Part shown: in pieces, positions 26,196-34,924 of the stretch
Position numbering within the stretch: position 1 is the first letter of the stretch
Layout of the letters: each line of letters opens with the position of its first letter
Notes under the pieces: model-generated
What the model saw: only the letters and a program-made list of their open reading frames with translations
What the model was told of the DNA's origin: nothing
Database searches by the model: none
From: VSJD01 sp964617825
Lineage (GTDB): Bacteria > Verrucomicrobiota > Kiritimatiellia > JAAZAB01
NCBI GenBank assembly: GCA_964617825.1
Contig: CAZTWL010000020.1
Location: 11,076 to 75,075 of the forward strand
Length of the DNA stretch: 64,000 nucleotides
Reading direction: 5' to 3'
Made by a program: the position numbers and the translations under genes

Positions 26196-26918
26196 ATGCT
26201 TTCAGCCTTTGGTATTTCCGTGTTTGCTGTGGTTTTGGCCGAAATGGGCGACAAGACGCAACTTCTGGCCATGGCTTTTGCCACACGCTATCGCTGGCAA
26301 ACCGTGCTTTGGGCTGTGACCGTGGCCACATTGCTGAACCACTTTCTGGCCGTCGTCACTGGAAATGTCATTACGAACATTGTTCCCATCGAATGGGTAA
26401 AATTACTGGCGGCCCTGTCGTTTCTCCTGTTCGGCCTGTGGACCCTGCATGACGATTCCACCCCCGGATCCACTCAACATTCCTTGACTAGTCCGTTCAT
26501 GACGGTGGCGCTGGCCTTTTTCATAGCGGAGATGGGTGACAAAACTCAATTGATGACAATGACCCTGGCGGCTGACCAGGTGGCCAAGGTCGGTGGGACA
26601 GGTCTGGTGACTGCAATCCAGCAAATTGTGCCCATTTGGATGGGCACAACGACGGGGATGCTGATCGCAGACGCTATTGGAATTATAGTAGGGATTGTCC
26701 TGAATAAACGCATTCCGACACATATCGTCAAATGGGTGGCTGCGATCATCTTCGCGGCGTTCGGCATGCTGGGAATCCACGCCAGTCTGGATCTGCTGCT
26801 GCCAGCCAGGATAACACTGCACCATGGCATCATCCTCGGATTAATACCTGTAATGGCCATATGCATGATCATGATTGCCAGGCATAGTGCGCGGCGTGCA
26901 GCCGAAGCCGAGGGATGA
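26196..26918 (+). CDS. TMEM165/GDT1 (UPF0016) family cation transporter
   Basis: The 240-residue integral membrane protein starts at the ATG at 26196 with AGGAG five bases upstream; the frame is open to 26073 but without support. Two copies of the family signature, AEMGDKTQLLAMAF near residue 15 and AEMGDKTQLMTMTL near residue 110, lie in the paired three-helix halves. A charged loop separates them. Family members move Mn2+ or Ca2+ against protons, and bacterial ones often export Mn2+. The direction and ion here are inference. It is a single-gene unit with a possible structured leader. Confidence 0.87.
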   Translation: MLSAFGISVFAVVLAEMGDKTQLLAMAFATRYRWQTVLWAVTVATLLNHFLAVVTGNVITNIVPIEWVKLLAALSFLLFGLWTLHDDSTPGSTQHSLTSPFMTVALAFFIAEMGDKTQLMTMTLAADQVAKVGGTGLVTAIQQIVPIWMGTTTGMLIADAIGIIVGIVLNKRIPTHIVKWVAAIIFAAFGMLGIHASLDLLLPARITLHHGIILGLIPVMAICMIMIARHSARRAAEAEG

Positions 26919-27037
26919 TGTGTGGCGGTGCAATTTGTTGCCATGTGTTGTGCCGAAGCATGCCGATCCGGGCTGTTCCGACAGAGGCTATTCCGGCGCT
27001 TGTCACCGGATGGGCGGCCTGATATAGTGCCAAGCAA

Positions 27038-28000
27038 ATGAAAATATTGGTAACAGGTTCGGCCGGATTTGTCGGTTTTCATGTGGCCAGCGCGTTGTTG
27101 AAAGCTGGACACGGCGTTGTCGGTCTGGATAATTTTAACGATTACTATGCCGTGCAATTGAAACGCGACCGCCATGCGCTTTTGGAAAAAATTGGCGGGT
27201 ATGCCGGAATTGCCGGCGATCTCTGCGATTATCAGGCAGTCGACGCGCTATTCCGCAAGCATCGATTCGACCGCGTTTGCCATCTGGCGGCACAACCGGG
27301 GGTGCGTTATTCGATCACGCATCCTTTTGTCTATCAGAAATCCAACAACGAGGTTTTTTTGAACGTGCTGGAGATCTGCCGTCACCACAAAATTCCCCGG
27401 TTGGTCTATGCATCCAGTTCGAGTGTTTATGGCGGCAACCGACGGCTCCCGTTCCGCGAGACGGATGCGGTCGATACGCCCATCAGCCTATATGCGGCCA
27501 CCAAGAAAAGCAACGAGCTTATGGCGCATGCTTACAGCCATTTGTACGGACTGCAGACCATCGGATTGAGATTGTTTACTGTTTACGGTCCTTGGGGTCG
27601 CCCCGACATGGCCATGTGGTCGTTTGCCGACGCCATGCTGCATTCTCAGGCCATCAAGGTCTTTAATCACGGCGACATGCGCCGCGATTTTACATTCATT
27701 GACGATATTGTCGACGGCATTCAGAGCGCCTTGTTTACGGATGGCCTGGCGTCCTACGACATATTTAACCTTGGCAATCATCGCTCTGAAAATGTGATGG
27801 ATATGATTAAGTTGCTGGCTGCGTCATTAGGCGTCGAACCGATCATGGATTTATTGCCCATGCAGCCTGGCGATGTTATGGAAACTTATGCCGATATCAC
27901 AAAGGCACAGCAAAAACTGGGTTTCTACCCGCATACCACGCTGGCCGATGGCATACCTCAATTTGTGGCGTGGTTCCGCAAGTATCATGGATTGACATGA
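27038..28000 (+). CDS. NAD-dependent sugar-nucleotide epimerase, UDP-glucuronate 4-epimerase-like
   Basis: The 320-residue extended short-chain dehydrogenase has the NAD loop TGSAGFVGFH (7-16). LDNFNDYYAVQLKRDR is characteristic of the UDP-glucuronate 4-epimerase (LpsL/Cap1J) group. The YAATKKSNE motif gives the catalytic Tyr and Lys, and RLFTVYGPWGRPDMA follows. It would interconvert UDP-glucuronate and UDP-galacturonate for surface glycans. Its stop overlaps the ABC-2 permease start in ATGA, linking it to polysaccharide export. Confidence 0.85.
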   Translation: MKILVTGSAGFVGFHVASALLKAGHGVVGLDNFNDYYAVQLKRDRHALLEKIGGYAGIAGDLCDYQAVDALFRKHRFDRVCHLAAQPGVRYSITHPFVYQKSNNEVFLNVLEICRHHKIPRLVYASSSSVYGGNRRLPFRETDAVDTPISLYAATKKSNELMAHAYSHLYGLQTIGLRLFTVYGPWGRPDMAMWSFADAMLHSQAIKVFNHGDMRRDFTFIDDIVDGIQSALFTDGLASYDIFNLGNHRSENVMDMIKLLAASLGVEPIMDLLPMQPGDVMETYADITKAQQKLGFYPHTTLADGIPQFVAWFRKYHGLT

Positions 28001-28812
28001 GTGCCCCTTCCGCGATTTATCGGCGCCTGGATTCGTTGGCGCAACAACGCCGAATTGTATTTGCGCTGACGTGGCAGGATCTGCGCAACCGTTATGTCGG
28101 CGCGAGCTTTGGATTGTTTTGGTCTTTTATCCAGCCGCTGGTCATGGCCTTGATTATGTGGTTTGTGTTCGCCTTGGCGAGTGCCAAGCCCATTCATGGT
28201 GTGCCGTTCATTGCCTGGTTTCTGGCGAGCCTTGCCGCCTATAACTTCTTTGCCGAAGCATGGGGTACGTCCACGCAGGTTTTTCGGGAATACGCCTTCC
28301 TGGTCAAAAAAGTCAGGTTTCAAATCGAAATTCTGCCGCTGATCAAAATCCTGACGGCCGCCTTTGTGCACATTTTATTCCTGGCGATCGTTATCGTAAT
28401 CCTGTTGGTTCAGGGTGTGAGCGTGTCGTGGTTCTGGTTGCAGACATTGTATTACATGGCCGCGCTTATCCTGCTGGTGCAAGGTTTGAGCTGGATTACG
28501 GCCTCCCTCAATGTTTTCAGCCGCGATGTGGCCTACGGCATACAGGTGCTTCTGCAATTGGGCTTATGGGTTTCGCCCGTGTTCTGGGAATTCGATATGA
28601 TCCCGGACAGATTCCAGGCGCTGGCGACGCTTCTGAAACTGAACCCAATGGTATATGTAATTCAGGGCTATCGTCATAGCCTGATCGAGCAAATTCCGTT
28701 CTGGACAGATTGGCCGCTCATGCTCTACTTCTGGTGCTTCACACTAGCCGCCTGTCTGACGGGATATTGCCTCTTTAAAAAGCTCAAGCACCAGTTTGCC
28801 GATGTGCTTTAG
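27997..28812 (+). CDS. ABC-2 type polysaccharide export permease
   Basis: The 271-residue protein starts at the ATG at 27997, inside the upstream stop. It begins with LTWQDLRNRYVGASFGLFWSFIQP, split here as LTWQDLRNRY and FGLFWSFIQP, the cytoplasmic amphipathic helix and first membrane segment of Wzm/KpsM-like permeases. About six membrane helices follow, including the SPVFWE motif near residue 190. Such permeases need an ATPase partner (Wzt/KpsT-like), but none is adjacent: the next gene is ispH on the other strand, overlapping by 29 bases at the 3' ends. Exported substrate unknown. Confidence 0.85.
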   Translation: MSAPSAIYRRLDSLAQQRRIVFALTWQDLRNRYVGASFGLFWSFIQPLVMALIMWFVFALASAKPIHGVPFIAWFLASLAAYNFFAEAWGTSTQVFREYAFLVKKVRFQIEILPLIKILTAAFVHILFLAIVIVILLVQGVSVSWFWLQTLYYMAALILLVQGLSWITASLNVFSRDVAYGIQVLLQLGLWVSPVFWEFDMIPDRFQALATLLKLNPMVYVIQGYRHSLIEQIPFWTDWPLMLYFWCFTLAACLTGYCLFKKLKHQFADVL

Positions 28813-29659
28813 GCTGACGCCCAGTCAGCGCCCTAATGCGGGCGATCACGGATCGGGTGGTAGTTTCCGGAGTTGAGGCGCCCGCTGTGATTCCCAGCGA
28901 GGACACGTTTCGAAACCAACGCGGATCGATTTCCCGTGCCGATTGAATCCAGTGTGTGCGGGCATTCAGTGATTTCGATATCTCATAGAGCCGCTTAGTG
29001 TTGGCGCTCGTCCGCGATCCGATAATCAACATGGCGTCGTTGTGCAGCGGTAAAATTTTTATTTCCTCCTGCTTCATACGCGTCGGCTTGCAGATCGTAT
29101 TGAAAAAGCGAACGTCGGCGATATGGCCCTTCAGTTGATCCACGATGGGCATAACGCGGTCAAGATTCTGGGTTGATTGGACCACGATGGCCGCTTTGCG
29201 CACGCCCTGCAGGCGTTGCCAGGGAATATGCGCAGCATCGTCGATGATCACGGCCCGATGAGCTATCTGTCCAATAATGCCAAGCACCTCGTCATGGCAG
29301 CGGTCGCCGATGACGATTACACGTCGCCCCTGACGATCCATCGCGCGGACGATTCTGTGGATTTCACGAACCATCGGGCAGGTGGCGTCAACGAGCGCGT
29401 AACCATGGCGGCGCGCCAGAGCCAGTGTCCGCCGCGAGGCGCCGTGCGCGCGGATTAGGAGGATACGGTGGCCGTCGGGTTTCAGGCGCTTGATTTTACG
29501 GATACCCGCGGCCTTCAATTCGCGGATGACCATTTCATTGTGCACCAGATCGCCGAGCATGCAGACGTCTTTTTGTGACGCTACCAGGTCCCGGGCAATC
29601 TTGATCGCGCGCCGCACGCCGAAACAAAACCCCGCCGATGTGGCCAGATGAATTTGCAT
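28784..29659 (-). CDS. ispH: 4-hydroxy-3-methylbut-2-enyl diphosphate reductase
   Basis: The 291-residue protein carries out the last step of the MEP isoprenoid pathway. The three cluster cysteines are at residues 12 (AGFCFGVRRA), 94 (DATCPMV) and 190 (NTICKPT), as expected for the 4Fe-4S enzyme. LVHNE, RAHGAS and QSTQN give the substrate-binding His, Glu and Thr. The length is typical. Its 3' end overlaps the convergent ABC permease. Confidence 0.93.
   Translation of the reverse strand: MQIHLATSAGFCFGVRRAIKIARDLVASQKDVCMLGDLVHNEMVIRELKAAGIRKIKRLKPDGHRILLIRAHGASRRTLALARRHGYALVDATCPMVREIHRIVRAMDRQGRRVIVIGDRCHDEVLGIIGQIAHRAVIIDDAAHIPWQRLQGVRKAAIVVQSTQNLDRVMPIVDQLKGHIADVRFFNTICKPTRMKQEEIKILPLHNDAMLIIGSRTSANTKRLYEISKSLNARTHWIQSAREIDPRWFRNVSSLGITAGASTPETTTRSVIARIRALTGRQPKAHRQTGA
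28813..28829. terminator. hairpin at the permease/ispH convergent junction
   Basis: GCTGAC (28813-28818) and GTCAGC (28824-28829) form a six-pair stem with a GCCCA loop, directly after the permease stop codon and inside the ispH coding end. There is no T tract. It shares TGACGCC-AGTCA with the hairpin at 22847-22862. Confidence 0.35.
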
Positions 29660-29733
29660 AAATATTTCCGTTGTGCTAACGTAAAAGCATTTATATCAGG
29701 AACTGGTCGTAGTTGCCATCATCATTTAATCAA

Positions 29734-30954
29734 ATGAAAAAATTATTTGTTGGATTCGGGTTTGGAGCCATTCAGGCAGGCCTTTTTCTTTACGAGGCGC
29801 ATGCCTCTGGTCAATTTGACCGGTTTGTGGTGGCCGAGGTGATGCCGGATGTTGTCGACGCCATTCGTAAGGCCGGCGGCCGTTATTGCGTGAATATCGC
29901 CACCGCGAAGGGAATCGAGAAGAAGGAAATTCGCGGGATCACGATTCTGAATCCGAACGACGCGAAGGATCGTGAAGCGCTCGTCCAAGCCGTTGCCGAT
30001 GCCGATGAATTGGCCACGGCCTTGCCCAGTGTCAAATTTTATGCGACTGGTGCGAAAGCTTCTGTGATCAGTGTGCTCGCGGATGGGTTTGCCCGGCGCC
30101 GCTCAAGCGGCATGAAACGTCGCAGCATAATTTATGCCGCAGAAAATCATAACCACGCGGCCGAAATTCTCGAAGAGCAACTGGCCGCGCATATGGCGTT
30201 GACGGCCGCAACACTGCGGGAAACCGTGCAGTGCCTGAATACGGTAATTGGTAAAATGAGCGGCATTGTTGCCGACGAGGCACAGATTGCGGAACAGAAC
30301 TTGGTCCGTCTGACGGGCAACACGGGACGATGCGTGCTTGTTGAAGCTTTCAATCATATTCTCATTACCCGGATTGCCTGGACCGATTTTCCCCGCGGAA
30401 TCCCGATTTTTGTGGAAAAAGACGACCTCCTGCCGTTTGAGGAAGCCAAACTTTATGGTCATAATGCAACGCACGCGCTTATCGGCTATCTGGCGCGCCG
30501 GAAAGGATACCGTACTATTGCCGATGTGCGCCGGGACCAACCGATCATGGACTTGGCCCGTGCCGCTTTCCTGCAGGAATCCGGCGCAGCCCTGATTCGG
30601 AAACACCGTGGACTCGATCCGCTTTTTACCGAGGCCGGCTATTGCGCCTATGTCGAGGATCTTTTATGCCGGATGATGAATCCGTACCTGCGCGATCTGG
30701 TGGAACGTGTTGTGCGTGATCCGCGCCGCAAATTAGGTTGGGATGATCGTTTGGTTGGGACTATGCGACTGGCCCTGGGGCAGGGGATCACCCCGCGGAA
30801 TTATGCCATCGGCGCGCATGCTGCTCTGGCTATGTTGCGTGAGAGCGAGCCGGAGCAGGAAAAAGATTTGCTGGACAAACTATGGGCAGGGGTCGAAGCG
30901 CCTGTCGGCGAGAAACAGCAGGTCAAGGAGTTGATTCTGCAAAGCAAAATATAG
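29734..30954 (+). CDS. mannitol-1-phosphate 5-dehydrogenase-like polyol dehydrogenase
   Basis: The 406-residue protein (ATG at 29734; a TTG at 29713 is also in frame) begins with a Rossmann-type FVGFGFGAIQAGLFL. In the C-terminal half the motif KLYGHNATHALIGYLA supplies the Lys, Asn and His conserved in long-chain polyol-specific dehydrogenases such as MtlD. It probably oxidises a sugar alcohol phosphate or reduces the sugar phosphate; the substrate cannot be assigned. No PTS genes are nearby. The CBM9-like and mutarotase-like genes that follow suggest carbohydrate use. Confidence 0.65.
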   Translation: MKKLFVGFGFGAIQAGLFLYEAHASGQFDRFVVAEVMPDVVDAIRKAGGRYCVNIATAKGIEKKEIRGITILNPNDAKDREALVQAVADADELATALPSVKFYATGAKASVISVLADGFARRRSSGMKRRSIIYAAENHNHAAEILEEQLAAHMALTAATLRETVQCLNTVIGKMSGIVADEAQIAEQNLVRLTGNTGRCVLVEAFNHILITRIAWTDFPRGIPIFVEKDDLLPFEEAKLYGHNATHALIGYLARRKGYRTIADVRRDQPIMDLARAAFLQESGAALIRKHRGLDPLFTEAGYCAYVEDLLCRMMNPYLRDLVERVVRDPRRKLGWDDRLVGTMRLALGQGITPRNYAIGAHAALAMLRESEPEQEKDLLDKLWAGVEAPVGEKQQVKELILQSKI

Positions 30955-31031
30955 GACGCTATGCAGTTCATGGCAAACATCAGTGGCGTTCGTTAATTCG
31001 TTTTGGAAAACATAGAAAATGTGAGGGTCCC

Positions 31032-31697
31032 ATGGAATATGTCATCAAAAAGGCCATCCAGCGTCCGAGCCTTAAAGGGTTGTGGGATGAGGCCGCTTGG
31101 CGTTCGGTTGACAATATTACGATTGCCAATTTTCTTCCCCAGAGCAAGTCCCGGCATCCGCGCACGGAAGCCAAAGTGGTTTATCAAGACGACGGTCTTT
31201 TTGTGTCATTCAGAGTTTTTGACAAATATATCCGTTGTGTTCAAACCGAGTACCAATCCAATGTTTGCACGGACAGTTGTGTGGAATTTTTTGTCGAACC
31301 CAAGCCGGGAAGAGGCTATTTCAATTTCGAGATTAATTGCGGCGGAACGATGCTTCTTTACCATTGTACGCGGCCGGACCCAAACGTCAAACAAGAGTAT
31401 AATCCCGTACCGCAGGAATATGGCAGCCAGGTGGTCATTTATCACTCGCTGCCGAAAGTCGTGGATCCAGAGATCGATCAGGACACGGAATGGCGCATCG
31501 AATATTTTATCCCTTTTAATATCTTTGTGCCCTATTTCGGTCCGCTTGGCCGAATACCCGGCCAGGTTTGGCGCGCCAATTTTTATAAATGCGGGGATAA
31601 GACCTCCCATCCGCACTGGGCATCCTGGGCGCCATTGGGTGAGGAATTTAATTTCCATGTGCCGCAATACTTTGCTCCGCTAAAATTCAGTTCGTAA
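31032..31697 (+). CDS. CBM9-like beta-sandwich protein
   Basis: The 221-residue protein starts at the ATG at 31032, with GAGGG five bases before it. The sequence LKGLWDEAAW, then AKVVYQDDGLFVSFRVFD and SCVEFFVEP, is the pattern of family 9 carbohydrate-binding modules (two sheets with a VYQDDGLFV edge). Near the end, WRANFYKCGD and the HPHWASWAP motif also fit that family. No signal peptide is seen, so it may be cytoplasmic or exported by another route. It stands alone, not attached to an enzyme, 62 bases before the mutarotase-like gene. Sugar binding is family-based inference. Confidence 0.65.
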   Translation: MEYVIKKAIQRPSLKGLWDEAAWRSVDNITIANFLPQSKSRHPRTEAKVVYQDDGLFVSFRVFDKYIRCVQTEYQSNVCTDSCVEFFVEPKPGRGYFNFEINCGGTMLLYHCTRPDPNVKQEYNPVPQEYGSQVVIYHSLPKVVDPEIDQDTEWRIEYFIPFNIFVPYFGPLGRIPGQVWRANFYKCGDKTSHPHWASWAPLGEEFNFHVPQYFAPLKFSS

Positions 31698-31758
31698 GCA
31701 GGCGTCATTGCGTTAAGTGCTCGAATTAGACTCCATAGTGGCAACAAGGAGAAATCGA

Positions 31759-32853
31759 ATGAAAATTGTTTCCAAAAGCATGCATGGCCGGCAGGGGTGG
31801 GAATTGAGCAACGATAAGATCTCGCTGTTTTTAATGGCCGGAGGCGGGAATATTGCCGGGTTGCAGGTGCAAGGGCGGAAAACTGCCAATCCGTATTGGA
31901 TCCCCATCTGGAAATCCATCGAGCCCGGAGCCTATCGGCCGCAAGACGCCAAACGCTATGGTGCTAAATTGTTGGCCTGCATTGCCGGCCACAGTCTTTG
32001 CCTCGGCGCGTTTGGCGATCCGTCGCCGGAGGAAGCCAAGTGTGGGTTGGGATGCCACGGCGAAGCGCCCGTGACGCATTGGAAGGTGTTAAAACGCAAA
32101 GTCAGCGCACGGCGCCTGATCTTTCAGTATGGCTGTGTTTTGCCGATTGCGCAAATGCGGTTTACGCGGACTGTGACACTCGATGCAGGCTCATCCATAA
32201 TCCGCGTTCGCGAGGTGGTCATGAATCTGGCGCGGCGTGATGTCCCGTTTACAATGTGTCAGCATGTATCATTTGGTCCTCCGTTTGTGCAACCGGAAGA
32301 GACTATATTTGATATGTCGGCCACAAAGGGGGAGACATTCCCGGGGACATTTGGTCGAATCCAGCGCCTGAAGCCCGGTGCGTCTTTCAACTGGCCCTTT
32401 GGACCAGGTGTGAAGAACAAAGTTGATTTGCGATTCATGGGCCGGCAGGTTTACGGCGATTTTACCGCCAATCTGATGGATCCCAAGCAGACGCATGCCT
32501 GGTTCAGCGCATTGAATCCGAGTCTCGGCTTGATGATTGCCTATGTCTGGCGTCGTGCCGATTTTCCTTGGGTCGGCATTTGGGAGGAAAACCGCGGACG
32601 TAAAGCCCTGCCCTGGAACGGTAAAACGCTGGCCCGTGGCATGGAATTCAGCAATACACCGTTCCCCGAAGGTTTGCGCATGGCTGTGGACCGTGGTCGG
32701 TTTCAAGGCCAGCCAACATATCGGTGGCTGACTGCCCGAGGGCAAGTCTCCTATGACTATGCCATTCTGGCCTGTCCTGTTGAAAATTCATGCAAGGGCG
32801 TGGCGGCCATCACTCCGTCAGGTAAGACGTTTGGCGTGGACCTGGTCGTATAA
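31759..32853 (+). CDS. galactose-mutarotase-like protein, unknown substrate
   Basis: The 364-residue protein has AAGGAG seven bases before its ATG. It looks like an all-beta aldose-epimerase-type fold. GWELSNDKISLFLMAGGG at the start is the usual first sheet, and QHVSFGPPFVQPEETIFD carries the His-containing motif seen in mutarotase-like proteins. WEENRGRKALPWNG and the ARGMEFSNTPFPEG motif follow in order. No signal peptide is visible. I would place it among uncharacterised epimerase-like enzymes acting on sugars or sugar phosphates; the exact reaction is unknown. Confidence 0.55.
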   Translation: MKIVSKSMHGRQGWELSNDKISLFLMAGGGNIAGLQVQGRKTANPYWIPIWKSIEPGAYRPQDAKRYGAKLLACIAGHSLCLGAFGDPSPEEAKCGLGCHGEAPVTHWKVLKRKVSARRLIFQYGCVLPIAQMRFTRTVTLDAGSSIIRVREVVMNLARRDVPFTMCQHVSFGPPFVQPEETIFDMSATKGETFPGTFGRIQRLKPGASFNWPFGPGVKNKVDLRFMGRQVYGDFTANLMDPKQTHAWFSALNPSLGLMIAYVWRRADFPWVGIWEENRGRKALPWNGKTLARGMEFSNTPFPEGLRMAVDRGRFQGQPTYRWLTARGQVSYDYAILACPVENSCKGVAAITPSGKTFGVDLVV

Positions 32854-32879
32854 AAAGCCGGCCGTTACTTGACAACGGC
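32852..32879 (-). terminator. probable intrinsic terminator of metG
   Basis: Read on the minus strand, GCCGTT and AACGGC (32861-32879) make a six-pair stem across the metG stop codon. After four bases it is followed by five T (32852-32856). The spacing to the T run is slightly long. Confidence 0.4.
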
Positions 32880-34799
32880 GCCCGACGGGAGTGTGCCATC
32901 CACGGTGATCAGCCGCAATTGATTGTTGCCCGACGCGGCCAAGAGCATGCCCTGCGATTCAACTCCACGGATCTTTGCCGGTTTTAAATTGGCAACGATC
33001 ACAATCGTCTTGCCGGCCAATTCTTCCGGTTTGTAATAGAGCGCGATTCCGGCCACAATCCGGCGTGTTTCTGCGCCGCATTGAACCTGCAGACACAGGA
33101 GCTTGTCGGCCCCTTCTATTTTTTCAGCTGTCAGAACCGTTGCTGTCCGCAACTGGATCCTGGCAAAATCAGCATATTCCATCAAGGTTACACCGGCGGG
33201 CGACGCTGCCTGGGAAGCAACCTGGGTAGGGACGGCCACTGTCGCTGCAGGGGTGGCAATGCCTGCTTGGATGCGGGGAAATAACGACAGCATGGCGCCC
33301 AACGGCGTGCCCGGCACGGTCTTACCCCAGACCTTCAGTTGGTCCAAGGAAGGTTCCTGCGCGCCGAGTCCCAGGACTTGGCGCAATTCACGCATTTTGG
33401 CGGGCATGACCGGGTACAGCAGGCCGCTCACGATACGCAGCGTTTCGCTTGCATGATACATTACTGTATCGAACATGCCGTGGTCCGTCTGTTTGGCCAG
33501 TGTCCAAGGTTGGCGTTTTTCCAAATAACGGTTGGCTTCCCGTATGGAGGAAGTTACTGCCGCCAATCCCAGGTCCAGGCGCATCTGGTCCAGGCATTCT
33601 TCCATGCGTGTGGCGGCGTTCAAAACGGCCTGACGTAAATGCTGTTCGTCGGCGCCGGTGTTTTTTTCCAGGGCCGCCGGGATTTTGCCGGCGCAATGAC
33701 TGGTCAGCAGCTTCATAACGCGACTAAGCAGGTTGCCCAGATCGTTGGCCAGATCGGCATTGTAACGGCGGATGAAAGCTTCTTCCGAAAAACTGCAGTC
33801 CTGCCCCAAGGTCATTTCGGCCATCAGGAAATAACGGAAGGGGTCCACCCCGTAGCGTTCCAGCATATCCATGGGATTTACCACGTTCCCGGATGACTTG
33901 CTCATTTTGCTGTCGCCAACAAGCCACCAGCCGTGGGCAAAAACAGTTTCGGGCATCGGCAGATTCATGGCTTTGAGCATTGTGGGCCAGTAAACTGTGT
34001 GGGTGGTCAGAATATCCTTGCCGATCAGGTGATAGGATGCCGGCCACCAGCGTTGAAATTGCGCATCATCGGCCAGATAGCCGATGGCACTAATGTAGTT
34101 GACCAAGGCATCGAACCAGACATAGGTCACAAAATTATGGTCGAAAGGCAGTTCAATTCCCCAGCTTAGCCGAGTCTTGGGGCGGGAAATGCATAGATCG
34201 TTCAGAGGTTGCAGGAGAAATCCCAGGGTTTCATTACGGCGAGAATCCGGTTGAATAAACCTTGGGTGCTCGTGAATATAATCGATTAGCCACTTCTGGT
34301 AGGCGCTCATGCGGAAAAAATAGTTGGATTCCTTGATAGGTTCGAGCGTCCGGCCGCATTCCTTGCATGTGCCCGCCTCAAGTTCGCGCCCCGCATAAAA
34401 TCTCTCGCAGGGCACACAGTAGCCGCCATCGTATTCTGCGCGGTAAATTTCGCCGTGGTCGAACAGTGTCTGGAGGATTTGTTGAACAACGCGAACGTGT
34501 CGGCGCTCCGTGGTGCGGATGAAGTCATCATTGGTAATGTCGAGCTTCTGCCACAGCGTTTGAAAGCGGCCCACGGTCTGATCAGCCTGCTGTTGGGGTG
34601 TCATGCCTTCTTTTTCGGCCGCGCGCTGCACTTTCTGACCATGCTCATCGGTGCCGGTAAGAAAAAAAGTAGGCACGCCAAGCAGACGATGATAACGTGC
34701 CAGGACATCGGCCAGGATGGTTGTATAGGCGTGGCCGATATGGGGCGCTGCATTGACATAATAGATCGGAGTCGTTACATAGAAGTGTTTGTTTTGCAT
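32865..34799 (-). CDS. metG: methionyl-tRNA synthetase with C-terminal tRNA-binding domain
   Basis: The 644-residue class I synthetase has PHIGHAYT (HIGH at 20-23) and KMSKSSGNVVNP (about residue 298). A zinc knuckle has CVPCERFYAG then CKECGR. The C-terminal 100 residues (YADFARIQLRTATVL to the end) are an EMAP/Trbp111-type tRNA-binding domain, attached through a Pro/Ala/Val-rich linker near residue 525. A sigma70-like promoter and GAGGA precede its ATG. It is divergent from the foldase gene. Confidence 0.95.
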   Translation of the reverse strand: MQNKHFYVTTPIYYVNAAPHIGHAYTTILADVLARYHRLLGVPTFFLTGTDEHGQKVQRAAEKEGMTPQQQADQTVGRFQTLWQKLDITNDDFIRTTERRHVRVVQQILQTLFDHGEIYRAEYDGGYCVPCERFYAGRELEAGTCKECGRTLEPIKESNYFFRMSAYQKWLIDYIHEHPRFIQPDSRRNETLGFLLQPLNDLCISRPKTRLSWGIELPFDHNFVTYVWFDALVNYISAIGYLADDAQFQRWWPASYHLIGKDILTTHTVYWPTMLKAMNLPMPETVFAHGWWLVGDSKMSKSSGNVVNPMDMLERYGVDPFRYFLMAEMTLGQDCSFSEEAFIRRYNADLANDLGNLLSRVMKLLTSHCAGKIPAALEKNTGADEQHLRQAVLNAATRMEECLDQMRLDLGLAAVTSSIREANRYLEKRQPWTLAKQTDHGMFDTVMYHASETLRIVSGLLYPVMPAKMRELRQVLGLGAQEPSLDQLKVWGKTVPGTPLGAMLSLFPRIQAGIATPAATVAVPTQVASQAASPAGVTLMEYADFARIQLRTATVLTAEKIEGADKLLCLQVQCGAETRRIVAGIALYYKPEELAGKTIVIVANLKPAKIRGVESQGMLLAASGNNQLRLITVDGTLPSGAVVK

Positions 34800-34820
34800 A
34801 GTTCCTCGCTTTTATCGAAA

Positions 34821-34849
34821 ACTATACCGTTTAGCGTTGCCGAAATCAA
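34821..34849 (-). promoter_or_regulatory. sigma70-like promoter of metG
   Basis: On the minus strand TTGATT (34844-34849) and TATAGT (34821-34826) are 17 bases apart, about 22 bases before the metG start codon. This is one of the best promoter matches in the window. Confidence 0.6.
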
Positions 34850-34867
34850 CCACGGCGATTTTCGGCA

Positions 34868-34896
34868 TTGACCTGCTCGCAATTGACCGCTATCTT
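34868..34896 (+). promoter_or_regulatory. sigma70-like promoter of the PpiD/SurA-like gene
   Basis: TTGACC (34868-34873) and TATCTT (34891-34896) are 17 bases apart, 28 bases before the ATG at 34925. It lies back to back with the metG promoter in the same 125-base gap. Confidence 0.55.
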
Positions 34897-34924
34897 GCCT
34901 CTTTAACCCAAATGCGAGGCGATT

